Shown here piece after piece: positions 1 through 7,029 of a stretch of 24,576 nucleotides of DNA. Within the stretch, counting starts at the first letter, position 1. Every line of letters begins with the position of its first letter. The position numbers and the translations under genes were made by a program. Source of the stretch: a virus; IMG/VR virus record IMGVR_UViG_3300044712_002695, positions 1 through 24,576 of that record, one strand, 5' to 3'. The notes under the pieces were generated by a model, which was not told where the DNA came from, searched no databases, and saw only the letters and a list, made by a program, of their open reading frames with translations.

Positions 1-582
1 TTATTTGGTGCGGATTTCAACGTGTTGACCATCACTTTGAACAAGTACATAACGAATACTTGAACACGCCGAACCACAACCATGATCGAATTCACCTTGC
101 ATAACTTGTTCTACTAAATTTGCATTACCGAGTAAGCAACCAGCGCCCCATTTGGCATAAACAGATGCTTCTCTTTCAAAATACGCAATTGTGCCTTCGC
201 CTACATTATCAGTATATTGGATAGTTCCATCAATGACAATGTCACCTAACACAAATGTTCCTGGAGAAACAGTACGCGTTTCACCGCTCTGAAATGATGT
301 GCAAGATGACAAACTCTCAACGGCAGGAATGATAATTGGTTGTGTTGAAACAGGGACACTTGGTTGTTGTATTTGCGATGTTGCGGTAATAACAATAATA
401 ATGGGGGTGGAAATTGGGTCTTGTTGAGGTGGCGCAGACTGTCCGCCATCGCTTATTGGAGAACTACCGACTGGGCTGAATGGAGAAAGCCAACTTAGCA
501 ATGCCACAACACAAGCCGCAATTGTAAAAATAGTGCCTATGATTGCTAAAAAAATACTTATGAATTCACGAGGTTGCTTCAT
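1..582 (-). CDS. Hypothetical membrane-anchored protein, 193 aa
   Basis: Function is not recognised. The protein starts with a short basic stretch and one hydrophobic segment (about residues 8-33, rich in I, A, L and V), so it is probably anchored by its N-terminus with the rest outside. A proline/serine/threonine-rich linker follows (about 40-90). The C-terminal domain (about 91-193) has four or five cysteines, including a GCGSAC cluster near the end, which could form disulfides if extracytoplasmic. The stop codon lies at the first bases of the window and the start ATG at 580-582, so the gene is complete. It is AT-rich like its two minus-strand neighbours and unlike the capsid cassette. It is separated from the gene at 866-1720 by 283 bp that carry a strong hairpin, so it probably has its own promoter. 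It might be a cargo gene of the element or host DNA. Confidence 0.6.
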   Translation of the reverse strand: MKQPREFISIFLAIIGTIFTIAACVVALLSWLSPFSPVGSSPISDGGQSAPPQQDPISTPIIIVITATSQIQQPSVPVSTQPIIIPAVESLSSCTSFQSGETRTVSPGTFVLGDIVIDGTIQYTDNVGEGTIAYFEREASVYAKWGAGCLLGNANLVEQVMQGEFDHGCGSACSSIRYVLVQSDGQHVEIRTK

Positions 583-865
583 TAGTGTAATCTCCCAATT
601 AACTCTTTGACTTGTCTTTTATGGGTTCTTGTTAACAAGAATTTCAAATGAATGGAAGGGCGGGCTGATGTTTTGCGTTGACATCCGCCGCGCTAGGCGC
701 GGCCTCTGCCCGGGAGCAGAAAAAATCTCGATCCCACCTCCTCCCCCAAATTGGACGCTTCTCCAATTTGGGGGATCGCGTAGCATACCCGCAGCGATAG
801 CGGAGTGGTAGGTGTCGCAGACGGAGGGGGCGATAGAACGCTGTGTTGGGCTGTATTAATGGTAT
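583..865. other. Intergenic region with a perfect 13-bp stem-loop
   Basis: No credible gene is seen between the two minus-strand CDSs. The main structure is a perfect inverted repeat: arm 743-755 (CCCCCAAATTGGA), 6-nt loop 756-761, arm 762-774. No T-run follows on either strand, so it is not a typical intrinsic terminator. A shorter GC-rich palindrome sits near 688-702 (CCGCGCTAGGCGCGG). On the minus strand, GCCCAAC occurs shortly after the stop of the 866-1720 gene, which fits the integron R'' consensus RYYYAAC, but no matching GTTRRRY box was found downstream. Confidence 0.55.
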
Positions 866-1720
866 TTAGCTTGCTTGCTCACTGATTAGGTTGATGCCAA
901 TCTTCTTTGGGTCAATAGCGCTTGTAACTATCATTATGTGATCTTCTAACTGAGCAAATAGCTCTGGCAAATAATCATGGTCAACTGGTTTTATCCTTTT
1001 TAAAATATGGGTGAATTCATCCCATATTTTGTCATAAGTTGCTTGTTCCCCTTCAATGGCCGCCTTGGTCATCTCCGAATCTGCTGCGAGATTATCAGCG
1101 ATTCGTTTATAAGTTGTTTTCTGCCCACTTCGACATCGAACAATCAAATGCCCCTTGAATTGCTCTAAAAGTCTTCGTGGGTCAGCGGCCGCGAGTGGGG
1201 GTTCTATTACTTTAGCAGCACATCTTAAGACTGCTTCAGATGCACTGCCATGAAGTTCACCAAGTTCTGGATTTAGTTTTGCCAGTCTTTTTGCTACTTC
1301 GGCAGATGTATTGTGAGCGTCTCTAATTTTCTTATACGATTTTTTGTTCTCGTCTACCCAGTTTAGTATAAAAGCCTCACCTACATTGTTACCTATGTTG
1401 TCCATGTAACGATAATATTGGGTTGGCAGAATAGTCCCCGATGTTGACGGATAGATTTCAAAATTTTCTGGAGCACTTGGGATGTTTAGCAACCCTGGTA
1501 GTGTCTGCTGCGTTGCTTGCAAAACATATCTAAAATTCTCGTCAATATACGGAGAGAGCACATCAGGCTCTTTTTCAGCAGCGTGCTCCATCCATTCCTG
1601 AAACTCCAAATCTTGTTGAATGACAGGAATGTATCGATTCCAACCTAACAACTTATCCAAAAATTCCCTCTTGGTATTTCCAATAGAGAATATCAGGGCT
1701 TTTGTTTCATTATCACTCAT
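866..1720 (-). CDS. Hypothetical protein, 284 aa
   Basis: Function is not recognised. The protein is soluble and mostly helical in appearance, with no signal peptide or membrane segment. The N-terminal third has many aromatic residues (NRYIPVIQQDLEFQEW and a YYRYMDNIGN stretch). The middle is rich in K, E and A, and the C-terminus reads like helices with acidic/hydrophobic periodicity. A strong ribosome binding site (AGGAGG, about 8 nt before ATG) supports the start at 1720. It lies 51 bp downstream of the HEPN-like gene on the same strand, so the two are probably co-transcribed, and it could be a partner of that gene. No catalytic motif is visible. The alternative is an unrelated cargo protein that is simply adjacent. 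Confidence 0.65.
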   Translation of the reverse strand: MSDNETKALIFSIGNTKREFLDKLLGWNRYIPVIQQDLEFQEWMEHAAEKEPDVLSPYIDENFRYVLQATQQTLPGLLNIPSAPENFEIYPSTSGTILPTQYYRYMDNIGNNVGEAFILNWVDENKKSYKKIRDAHNTSAEVAKRLAKLNPELGELHGSASEAVLRCAAKVIEPPLAAADPRRLLEQFKGHLIVRCRSGQKTTYKRIADNLAADSEMTKAAIEGEQATYDKIWDEFTHILKRIKPVDHDYLPELFAQLEDHIMIVTSAIDPKKIGINLISEQAS

Positions 1721-1755
1721 TCGTATACCTCCTGTCGACTACAGCACGCTTTTTT

Positions 1756-1764
1756 GTTAGGCGC
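1756..1764 (-). other. Integron R''-like box (GCGCCTAAC on the minus strand)
   Basis: Seven bases after the stop of the HEPN-like gene, on its coding strand, is GCGCCTAAC followed by an A-run and GCGTGC. GCCTAAC fits the RYYYAAC consensus that opens attC sites. No closing GTTRRRY box occurs before the next gene, so a complete attC is not present. It could be a remnant or chance, although its mirror image lies on the other side of the same gene at 2553-2561. Confidence 0.25.
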
Positions 1765-1771
1765 ATCTTTA

Positions 1772-2542
1772 CTACTCTTCACTATTGGTATCAATTGTTT
1801 CTGCCGACGTTTCGATTTTATCCTGAGAATTATTTTTTGTTCGTAATGCAATTTCTTTAAGTTGAATCTCTAGTTGCTGCTTTATCATTGCTTTTATCAC
1901 TTGTTTTGAAAAGTCATAAGTATTTTTTATCCATTCTTCTACCTGATTGACACTTAAAGACGATGCTTTGAGTTTTCGACCATCTTTAGCTCTTAAACGA
2001 TCCGTGTTATGGACAATTTTATGCCGTCGTTCCATGATTTTTTGAATTTTGGGCAATATCAAATCTAATTCTTTAGAAGGTCGAAGTCCGCAATCTTGGA
2101 TAAGAGCCATAATATCTGTTGTGTCATTAAAACTTAGCCTTGTCAGGTAATCGCTTACTGAGGCGTCCAGAAGTGCATCAACTGTTTTTCCCCGATGGTG
2201 AGCCAATTTCCCGAGTAAAAACTTTTCAGGTCTTCCAACATTATTTAATCCCATCAAGGGGATACGATTTAATGCCTCTTCACTACTAATTGGTAAATAG
2301 TACGCTGCCACAGATCTCAGAAATTCCTCAATTGTTGCGTGAAGAAAAACTACAGCAAATCTCAAGAGATCAGATTTGTTTGCAGACCTTCTGCCTGCTC
2401 CATGTCCATAAGTATCTCGATAGAGCAACAGAACATGCCTAACCCGTTGTAGGTTTTCCGACAACGATTCAAGAGGATCGGAAAGAACATCTGCTAATGC
2501 TTTCGCGATAATTGATGCGGGGTCAGAGTCTTTTTTGTTCAT
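1772..2542 (-). CDS. Probable HEPN-domain protein, 256 aa (putative RNase/toxin)
   Basis: The protein is all-helical in appearance and carries the motif RRHKIVHN at about residues 172-179, which gives R173-x4-H178. This R-x4-6-H pattern is the catalytic signature of HEPN ribonucleases, and RHKIVHN in particular resembles the RiboL-PSP-HEPN type seen in abortive-infection and toxin systems. The helix before it (about 60-85, FLHATIEEFLRSVAAYYL) looks like the paired HEPN helix with conserved acidic and polar positions. A charged C-terminal tail rich in K, N and E follows. No MNT-type nucleotidyltransferase antitoxin is adjacent. The downstream gene at 866-1720 is the only candidate partner. It is AT-rich and bracketed by 9-bp inverted boxes, which suggests acquisition as a cassette. 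The HEPN call rests on the motif and the helical pattern only. RNase activity is inferred. Confidence 0.6.
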   Translation of the reverse strand: MNKKDSDPASIIAKALADVLSDPLESLSENLQRVRHVLLLYRDTYGHGAGRRSANKSDLLRFAVVFLHATIEEFLRSVAAYYLPISSEEALNRIPLMGLNNVGRPEKFLLGKLAHHRGKTVDALLDASVSDYLTRLSFNDTTDIMALIQDCGLRPSKELDLILPKIQKIMERRHKIVHNTDRLRAKDGRKLKASSLSVNQVEEWIKNTYDFSKQVIKAMIKQQLEIQLKEIALRTKNNSQDKIETSAETIDTNSEE

Positions 2543-2552
2543 CTTCTAATAA

Positions 2553-2561
2553 GCGCCTAAC
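2553..2561 (-). other. Integron R'-like box (GTTAGGCGC on the minus strand)
   Basis: Read on the minus strand, GTTAGGCGC lies 10 nt before the ATG of the HEPN-like gene. It is preceded by TTTTGCTGAACACGTA, which resembles the L' side of attC sites. GTTAGGC fits the GTTRRRY box where integron cassettes join. The upstream half of the attC was not found; an ATTTAAC 36 nt away is too close. This is a suggestive half-site, not a proven attC. Confidence 0.3.
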
Positions 2562-2688
2562 TACGTGTTCAGCAAAATTTCTTGTTAAATACCCTCGTGC
2601 GGGGTGTCTATATTGCCCTTATTTTATCAAACAAACAGTAAAACTTCAGAGATCGCACAAGCGCTTTCTTTTCTGTAAAAGCCCGCTT

Positions 2689-2746
2689 GTCGAGCGACGC
2701 GCTGAGCCTGTCGAAGCGTAGGCCGTTCGTTGGCCGTATCGAGACC
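2689..2746. repeat. 58-bp dispersed repeat, left copy
   Basis: This sequence opens with GTCGAGCGACGCGCTGAG and closes with TATCGAGACC. The same 58-bp layout recurs at 10487-10544 in the same orientation. The first 31 bases match except for one change, the middle is diverged, and the last 10 match exactly. The two copies lie just outside the first and last genes of the virion cassette. Related short elements are, as far as I recall, scattered through many environmental bacterial genomes, so this may be a general dispersed repeat. Confidence 0.75.
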
Positions 2747-2788
2747 CAACCACTTGCGTTTCACGAATATTTGTGCTAAATTCCCCCC

Positions 2789-2821
2789 CGTCCCGACCCG
2801 CCCCCCATCGCGGTCGGGACG
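2789..2821. repeat. Perfect 10-bp inverted repeat upstream of the portal gene
   Basis: CGTCCCGACC (2789-2798) pairs with GGTCGGGACG (2812-2821) across a 13-nt C-rich loop. No T-run follows on either strand. It stands about 150 bp before the portal start and could insulate the cassette from the minus-strand genes or act in its leader. Confidence 0.6.
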
Positions 2822-2862
2822 ACTGCATTTAATTCGGGGAGTGGGTCATTCAAAAAATCTTT

Positions 2863-2936
2863 CCCTTGCTCTTGCCCTTGCCTTTGCTCTTGTTCTTGAT
2901 CTTCCTTTGTGCCCCTTCGTGTCCTTCGTGGTTAAA
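2863..2936. repeat. Pyrimidine-rich short tandem repeat and 'TTCGTG' dispersed element
   Basis: Positions 2863-2898 are an imperfect 6-bp tandem repeat of the type CTTGCC/CTTGCT. It runs into CCTTTGTGCCCCTTCGTG and a second TTCGTG before GTTAAA (2904-2935). The latter matches a dispersed intergenic element I recall from environmental genomes; read on the minus strand it gives NHEGHEG-type peptides in spurious ORFs. It is not coding. Confidence 0.5.
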
Positions 2937-2969
2937 AGTTCTTCGCTCTTGATCTAAAGGCTCTTCCCC

Positions 2970-4322
2970 ATGTTCAAAAACTTCCTCGCCCGTCTCCCCT
3001 TCATCTCCCGCACCATCCAGCGCGAAGTCCGCGCCACCCTCGCCTACAAAGCCGAGACCGATTCCACCATCACCCAAGGCCGCCGCCTCGGGCAGTTGGA
3101 ACGCGAGCGCACGCCCTACGACCGCAAGACCATCATCCTCGAAACCCTCAAAGCCTGGCGGGATAACCCCATTGCCCGCCGCCTGGTCGAGATCACCACC
3201 GAATACATCCTCGGTGCCGAAGGCTTCAAGATCGAATGTGAGCACGACCACACCGCCAAATTCATGGATGAATTCTGGCATCACTTCATCAACCAGATGG
3301 ATGAGCAAATCAACGAATGGGCCGATGAGTCCACACGCGCAGGCACGCTCTTTATTCTGTTTTCCACCGATGTCAGCGGCATGCCGCTGGTACGCGCCGT
3401 CTCTGCCGAGAACATCGAGACCATCGTTACCAAAGGCAATGACTACCGCCAGGCCGAGCGCTACGAAACCGCCGAAGTAGACGTCACCTATCCTGCCTTC
3501 GATCGCAATGCCCCCCAGCCTGTCTTTATGGTGCATTTCCCCATCAATCGTCTGGTCGGTTCCGCTTGGGGTGAAAGTGACCTCACGCCCGTTCTGGTTT
3601 GGATCAAACGCTACACCGACTGGCTCGAAAACCGCGCCCGTCTCAATCGCTTCCGCAATGCCTTCCTCTGGATCCTCAAACGCAAATGGACCAGCGAAGC
3701 CGAGAAGCAGCGCAAGCAGAACGAGTTGAACGCCAACCCGCCGCCGCCCGGATCCGTGATGGTCGCCGACCTCGACGAGACCTGGGAAGCGCCCGCGCCC
3801 AAACTCGATTCCTCCGACGCCAATGCCGATGGCCTTGCCCTCAAAAAGATGATCGGCGGTGGCTTCGGAATTCCCATGCACTGGTTGAGCGAACCCGAGT
3901 CCTCCACGCGCACCACCGCCGAAGCTGCGGGTCTGCCAACCTTCAAACGTTTTGAACAGCGTCAACGCTGGTTCAAAAATGTGATCCTTTCCGTGCTCAC
4001 TATCGCCGTGCGCGTGCGCGCCGATTACGACAACCTGATCGACCCCAAAGCCGCCATCAAGATCACCGCGCCCGACATCTCCGAGCGCGACAATGCCGCC
4101 CTTGCCCTTGCCACGTCCAATATCGTTTCCGCCTTCCAACCCTTACTCGATAAAGGCTTGATCAAAGCCGATGAATTCCTGCGCATCGTCTACCGTTTCG
4201 CAGGCGAAACCTGGCCGCCCAAAGCTGGAAACAAAATATCCCAAAAGAGTCAGCCGCCCAAAAAGACGGGCGTCCGTGTAGACGCCTCTTCGGGCGATGT
4301 CACCACCCCAGGAGCAGCTTAA
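2970..4322 (+). CDS. Phage portal protein, 450 aa
   Basis: The portal forms the dodecameric ring at the capsid vertex through which DNA is packaged and where the tail attaches. The length is normal for the family (about 400-550 aa). The basic N-terminus leads into a helical region with DNPIARRLVEITTEYILG (about 67-84), the usual early portal block. The core has an MPLVRAVSAENIETIV stretch. The C-terminal half has a PPPPGSVMVADLDETWE stretch followed by DANADGLALKKMIGGGFGIP and a helix rich in R, F and W, which matches the wing/stem/crown pattern of many portals. It is the first gene of the plus-strand cassette, and the next ORF overlaps its stop by one base. The usual upstream terminase is missing. 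The start is supported by position and a weak AAAGG site. Family membership is by recognition of pattern, without a search. Confidence 0.85.
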   Translation: MFKNFLARLPFISRTIQREVRATLAYKAETDSTITQGRRLGQLERERTPYDRKTIILETLKAWRDNPIARRLVEITTEYILGAEGFKIECEHDHTAKFMDEFWHHFINQMDEQINEWADESTRAGTLFILFSTDVSGMPLVRAVSAENIETIVTKGNDYRQAERYETAEVDVTYPAFDRNAPQPVFMVHFPINRLVGSAWGESDLTPVLVWIKRYTDWLENRARLNRFRNAFLWILKRKWTSEAEKQRKQNELNANPPPPGSVMVADLDETWEAPAPKLDSSDANADGLALKKMIGGGFGIPMHWLSEPESSTRTTAEAAGLPTFKRFEQRQRWFKNVILSVLTIAVRVRADYDNLIDPKAAIKITAPDISERDNAALALATSNIVSAFQPLLDKGLIKADEFLRIVYRFAGETWPPKAGNKISQKSQPPKKTGVRVDASSGDVTTPGAA

Positions 4323-6442
4323 TGCAAAAGTCCTTCCACTTCCAACTCCAAGCCAGGCCATCGGGCGATGACTTCAAGATCATTGCCATTTCCGCAGGCG
4401 AAGCCAAAGGGCACGGCCTATCGTTTACCGACGCCGTACTCAAAGAGTCCTTGCCGCTCTGGGACGGGATCCCTTGCATGTTGGACCATGATTGGATGCC
4501 CTCCGTCACCCGTCTGGCGGGCATCGTCAAAAATCCCACTTGGGACGAGACCGAGCACGGCATTCAAATGACTCTCGTCCCCAACGGCCCCGGCGCACAG
4601 GTGCTCAAAGACCTGCAAGCCGCCGTCAAGTCCGACCACGCCCTCTCCAAAGTCGTCGGGTTTTCGGCAGTCGTCAGCCTGTCCTATAAGGCCAGCGGCG
4701 AAGTGATCAAAGTCAACACAGCCCGCTCCGTGGACTGTGTCATTGACCCAGCGCGCGGTGGGAAGTTTTTAAGCCGAGGCAGCTACATGCTGCCATCGGC
4801 TACCTCGGCGACAAGAGTCGCCGAGGTCAGCCGCCTCCTGCCGCCATCGGTTATATCGGCGCTCCGAAGCGCCGATGTCCGCGCTAATCCAACCCATTCT
4901 CTTGAAAGGAGAAACCAAATGACCAAGAAGACCCCCACCGCCGCGCTCGAAGAGCAAGTGGACGAGACAGAAGAACTCGCCGCCGATGAGATCGATGAGA
5001 CCGAAGACCTCGCCGCCCGCATCGACGAGACCGCCGCACGCCTGCAGGGAGCCCAGGCGCACGTTGAAACCTTGCAGAGCAAGGCGCAAGAAAGCACGCA
5101 AATTCTGGCGAGTATTTGTCGGAACTTGCTCGCCACCTCCCTCAGCACCTCGCGCCTGCCGTCCAGCGTCACCGCGCCCATCAAGAAACGCATGCTGAAA
5201 CTGATCGAGACCGACGAACTGGACCGTTTCTCGGAAGTCCTCGAAACCGAGATCACCGAAGCGCGCTCCATGCTGTCCGAACTGACCGCCTCCGAGACCG
5301 TACAAGGTCCGTCCCGCCTGTCTTCCTTCACCACCGGCGGAGATCAATTTTCCGCCGCCGTCTACGATCTGATGAGCGCCCCCCGCCCCGATCATCTCGT
5401 CAAAGTGAAAGCCACTCGCTTGTCGGGCATCCGCGAGATGTACATCCTGGGCACGGGTGATCGCTACTTCCATGGCGGCTACGATCCCGAAGCCATCCAC
5501 ATGTTTGCCACCACCGCCAGCCTGCCGAACTTGTTGACCGACGCGCTCAACAAGTTGGTGCATGACAACTGGAACAAGTTTGCCGCCAAGGGCTACGGCT
5601 GGTGGAGAAATATTGTCCGCGTCGAACACTCGGACAATATTCAGGATGTCAAAGGCATCCTGCTCGGGCAAACCGATATTCTTCCCACCGTCGCCGAAGG
5701 CGATCCGTATGACGAACTCGAAGTGACCGACAGCAAAGAGAGCGCCGCCTGGGTCAAGAAAGGTGCCTACCTCGGCCTCACGCTCGAGATGTTCCTGAAA
5801 GATGACACCCGCAAACTGCGCGCCTTCCCGCGCATCATCGGCAACTCAGGCATCCGCACCATCTCCGCCTGGATCGCCGGACTCTTCACCGCCAACGCCG
5901 GCGCAGGCCCCGTCATGGCCGATACGGGCAACCTCTTCAACGCCACCGCCATTGCCACACCAGGTGGACACGCCAACCTCTTGACGGCCGCCCTCGATGC
6001 TACCGCCTGGGAAGCGGTTTGCGCGGCCATGTATGGCCAGCCCATGCTCGCACCCACCGGCGCAGACGGCGGGGTTCTCGCTGTCGAGCCTGCTTTCTGT
6101 CTGACGCCTCGCGCCCTCAAAAAGACCGCATGGGATTTGTTCAAGAACGATTGGGTTACCACCGACAACAAACACGCCACCAACCTGTTGAAAGACACAG
6201 CCACCCCGCTGGTGGTGCCCGAATGGACCGACGCCAAAGATTACGCCGCCGTCGCCGATCCCGATATCGCCCCGGCCATCACCGTGACCGAGATCTTCGG
6301 CCTCGAACCTGAACTCTTCATTGCAGGCAGTTCCACCGACCCCGCCATGTTCGAGAACGACGAGTCCCGCATCAAGGCGCGCCACTTGCTCAACGTGCTG
6401 GTCGAAGACTTCCGCCCCCTGCACAAATCCAACGTCACCTAA
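4322..6442 (+). CDS. Fused prohead protease - scaffold - major capsid protein, 706 aa
   Basis: This single ORF covers three head-assembly functions. Residues 1-150 look like an S78-type prohead protease: LDHD (H56) is the likely catalytic histidine, GFSAVV (S115) the likely nucleophile, and SVDCVIDPA (136-144) the typical closing strand. Residues about 205-325 are acidic and coiled-coil-like (many E, D, A and L; DETEELAADEIDETEDLAARID), as expected for an internal scaffold or delta domain. Residues about 340-706 have the composition and layout of a HK97-fold or Mu gpT-like major capsid protein, with an E-loop-like region and a LTLEMFLKDDTRKLRAFPRI stretch that recalls gpT. A strong internal ribosome site (GGAG, 7 nt) precedes an in-frame ATG at 4919, so scaffold-capsid can also be made alone. 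Two hairpins interrupt the linker (4802-4878). The RBS AGGAG lies in the end of the portal gene. The protease cut site between scaffold and shell is not predicted. Confidence 0.75.
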   Translation: MQKSFHFQLQARPSGDDFKIIAISAGEAKGHGLSFTDAVLKESLPLWDGIPCMLDHDWMPSVTRLAGIVKNPTWDETEHGIQMTLVPNGPGAQVLKDLQAAVKSDHALSKVVGFSAVVSLSYKASGEVIKVNTARSVDCVIDPARGGKFLSRGSYMLPSATSATRVAEVSRLLPPSVISALRSADVRANPTHSLERRNQMTKKTPTAALEEQVDETEELAADEIDETEDLAARIDETAARLQGAQAHVETLQSKAQESTQILASICRNLLATSLSTSRLPSSVTAPIKKRMLKLIETDELDRFSEVLETEITEARSMLSELTASETVQGPSRLSSFTTGGDQFSAAVYDLMSAPRPDHLVKVKATRLSGIREMYILGTGDRYFHGGYDPEAIHMFATTASLPNLLTDALNKLVHDNWNKFAAKGYGWWRNIVRVEHSDNIQDVKGILLGQTDILPTVAEGDPYDELEVTDSKESAAWVKKGAYLGLTLEMFLKDDTRKLRAFPRIIGNSGIRTISAWIAGLFTANAGAGPVMADTGNLFNATAIATPGGHANLLTAALDATAWEAVCAAMYGQPMLAPTGADGGVLAVEPAFCLTPRALKKTAWDLFKNDWVTTDNKHATNLLKDTATPLVVPEWTDAKDYAAVADPDIAPAITVTEIFGLEPELFIAGSSTDPAMFENDESRIKARHLLNVLVEDFRPLHKSNVT
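4802..4878 (+). repeat. Two in-frame tandem hairpins with compensatory stem changes
   Basis: Hairpin 1 has an 11-bp perfect stem, ACCTCGGCGAC (4802-4812), loop AAGA and arm 4817-4827. Hairpin 2 has an 11-bp stem, ATATCGGCGCT (4853-4863), loop CCGA and arm 4868-4878, with one G-T pair. The units are 51 bp (17 codons) apart. Stem positions 3, 10 and 11 differ between them, and in each case the partner base changes too. They encode residues about 161-186, the linker between protease and scaffold, and keep the frame open. Confidence 0.8.
4904..4921 (+). promoter_or_regulatory. Internal ribosome binding site and start codon (scaffold-capsid)
   Basis: GAAAGGAG (4904-4911) is followed after 7 nt by ATG at 4919-4921, in frame with the 4322 ORF as codon 200. 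This is the best Shine-Dalgarno/start pair in the cassette, better than that of the portal. It predicts a 507-aa nested product that lacks the protease, in the manner of nested protease/scaffold genes of lambda. Confidence 0.75.
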
Positions 6443-6448
6443 CCCTCC

Positions 6449-6483
6449 ACTTACCACTTACCATTTACCACTTACCAATTTCC
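6449..6483 (+). repeat. 7-bp tandem repeat (ACTTACC type), five units
   Basis: Five head-to-tail 7-mers (ACTTACC, ACTTACC, ATTTACC, ACTTACC, AATTTCC) fill most of the gap between the capsid gene and the next CDS. They lie just before the AAGGA ribosome site at about 6485. The array could vary in copy number by slippage. Confidence 0.8.
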
Positions 6484-6499
6484 ATAAGGAAAAAATCCA

Positions 6500-7027
6500 A
6501 TGGCAATCAATGATCCCAATTTCGCCTTCCTCGCCTGCAAGCCCACCGCTGCCTACGGCACGGTGGCCGCTTGGGCAGTCGGAGCCAGCCAGGTGGCCGG
6601 CGCGCTCGCCTACTCGTGCGATGCCACCGATGAAGCCGCCCACCTCTTCATCCCGCTCGATGCCATCTCGCACTTGCCGAACCGCATCGGCAACGCGGCC
6701 AAGGGTTTCGAGTTGGAGAGTATCCAACTCGACTTCGAGATTCGCACCGCCGCGCTGGATGCCATGAGCGCTGTCATCAACAAAGTGAAGCGCGGAGCCG
6801 ATGGCTCCGCCGCGGTCGTCAGCACGCCCGCTTTCACCTATGACGCTGGCCACGACAGCGCCGCCGAGCGCGTGGACGTGGACCAGCACCGCATGACCCT
6901 CACCCTCACCACGCCCGTTTTCATCGAAGATGATGAGTTCTACGTCATCGACCTCACCATCGACAAGGCCGCCACCAGCCTGTTCGATTTCCTCGGCGCG
7001 TTCGCCTACGGCCGACTCAAGGCGTAA
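6500..7027 (+). CDS. Putative virion structural protein after the capsid gene, 175 aa
   Basis: No family is recognised. The position directly after the major capsid gene is where head-decoration or tail-tube-like proteins usually sit. The sequence is small, without membrane segments, and the second half alternates hydrophobic and polar residues as in beta-strands (HRMTLTLTTPVFIEDDEF then YVIDLTIDKA). It ends LGAFAYGRLKA. A perfect 8-bp hairpin (6792-6799 with 6803-6810, loop GAT) lies in the coding sequence and gives RGADGSAA. The start ATG at 6500 follows AAGGA by about 10 nt. A decoration or tube role is inference from position. Confidence 0.65.
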   Translation: MAINDPNFAFLACKPTAAYGTVAAWAVGASQVAGALAYSCDATDEAAHLFIPLDAISHLPNRIGNAAKGFELESIQLDFEIRTAALDAMSAVINKVKRGADGSAAVVSTPAFTYDAGHDSAAERVDVDQHRMTLTLTTPVFIEDDEFYVIDLTIDKAATSLFDFLGAFAYGRLKA

Positions 7028-7029
7028 CG

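Noticed and set aside
2754-2782. Promoter for the portal operon (TTGCGT-17-TAAATT)
   Set aside because: Only 3 of 6 and 4 of 6 matches, and no second copy or conserved context, so it is too weak to annotate.
2850-4139. 429-aa minus-strand ORF opposite the portal gene
   Set aside because: It is rich in G, D and F with repeats typical of an antisense reading of a GC-rich gene, and it ends in the dispersed-repeat peptide. The portal on the plus strand is clearly coding.
4769-5671. 300-aa minus-strand ORF opposite the capsid ORF
   Set aside because: It is glycine-rich and without domains, and the plus-strand ORF has protease and capsid features over the same bases.
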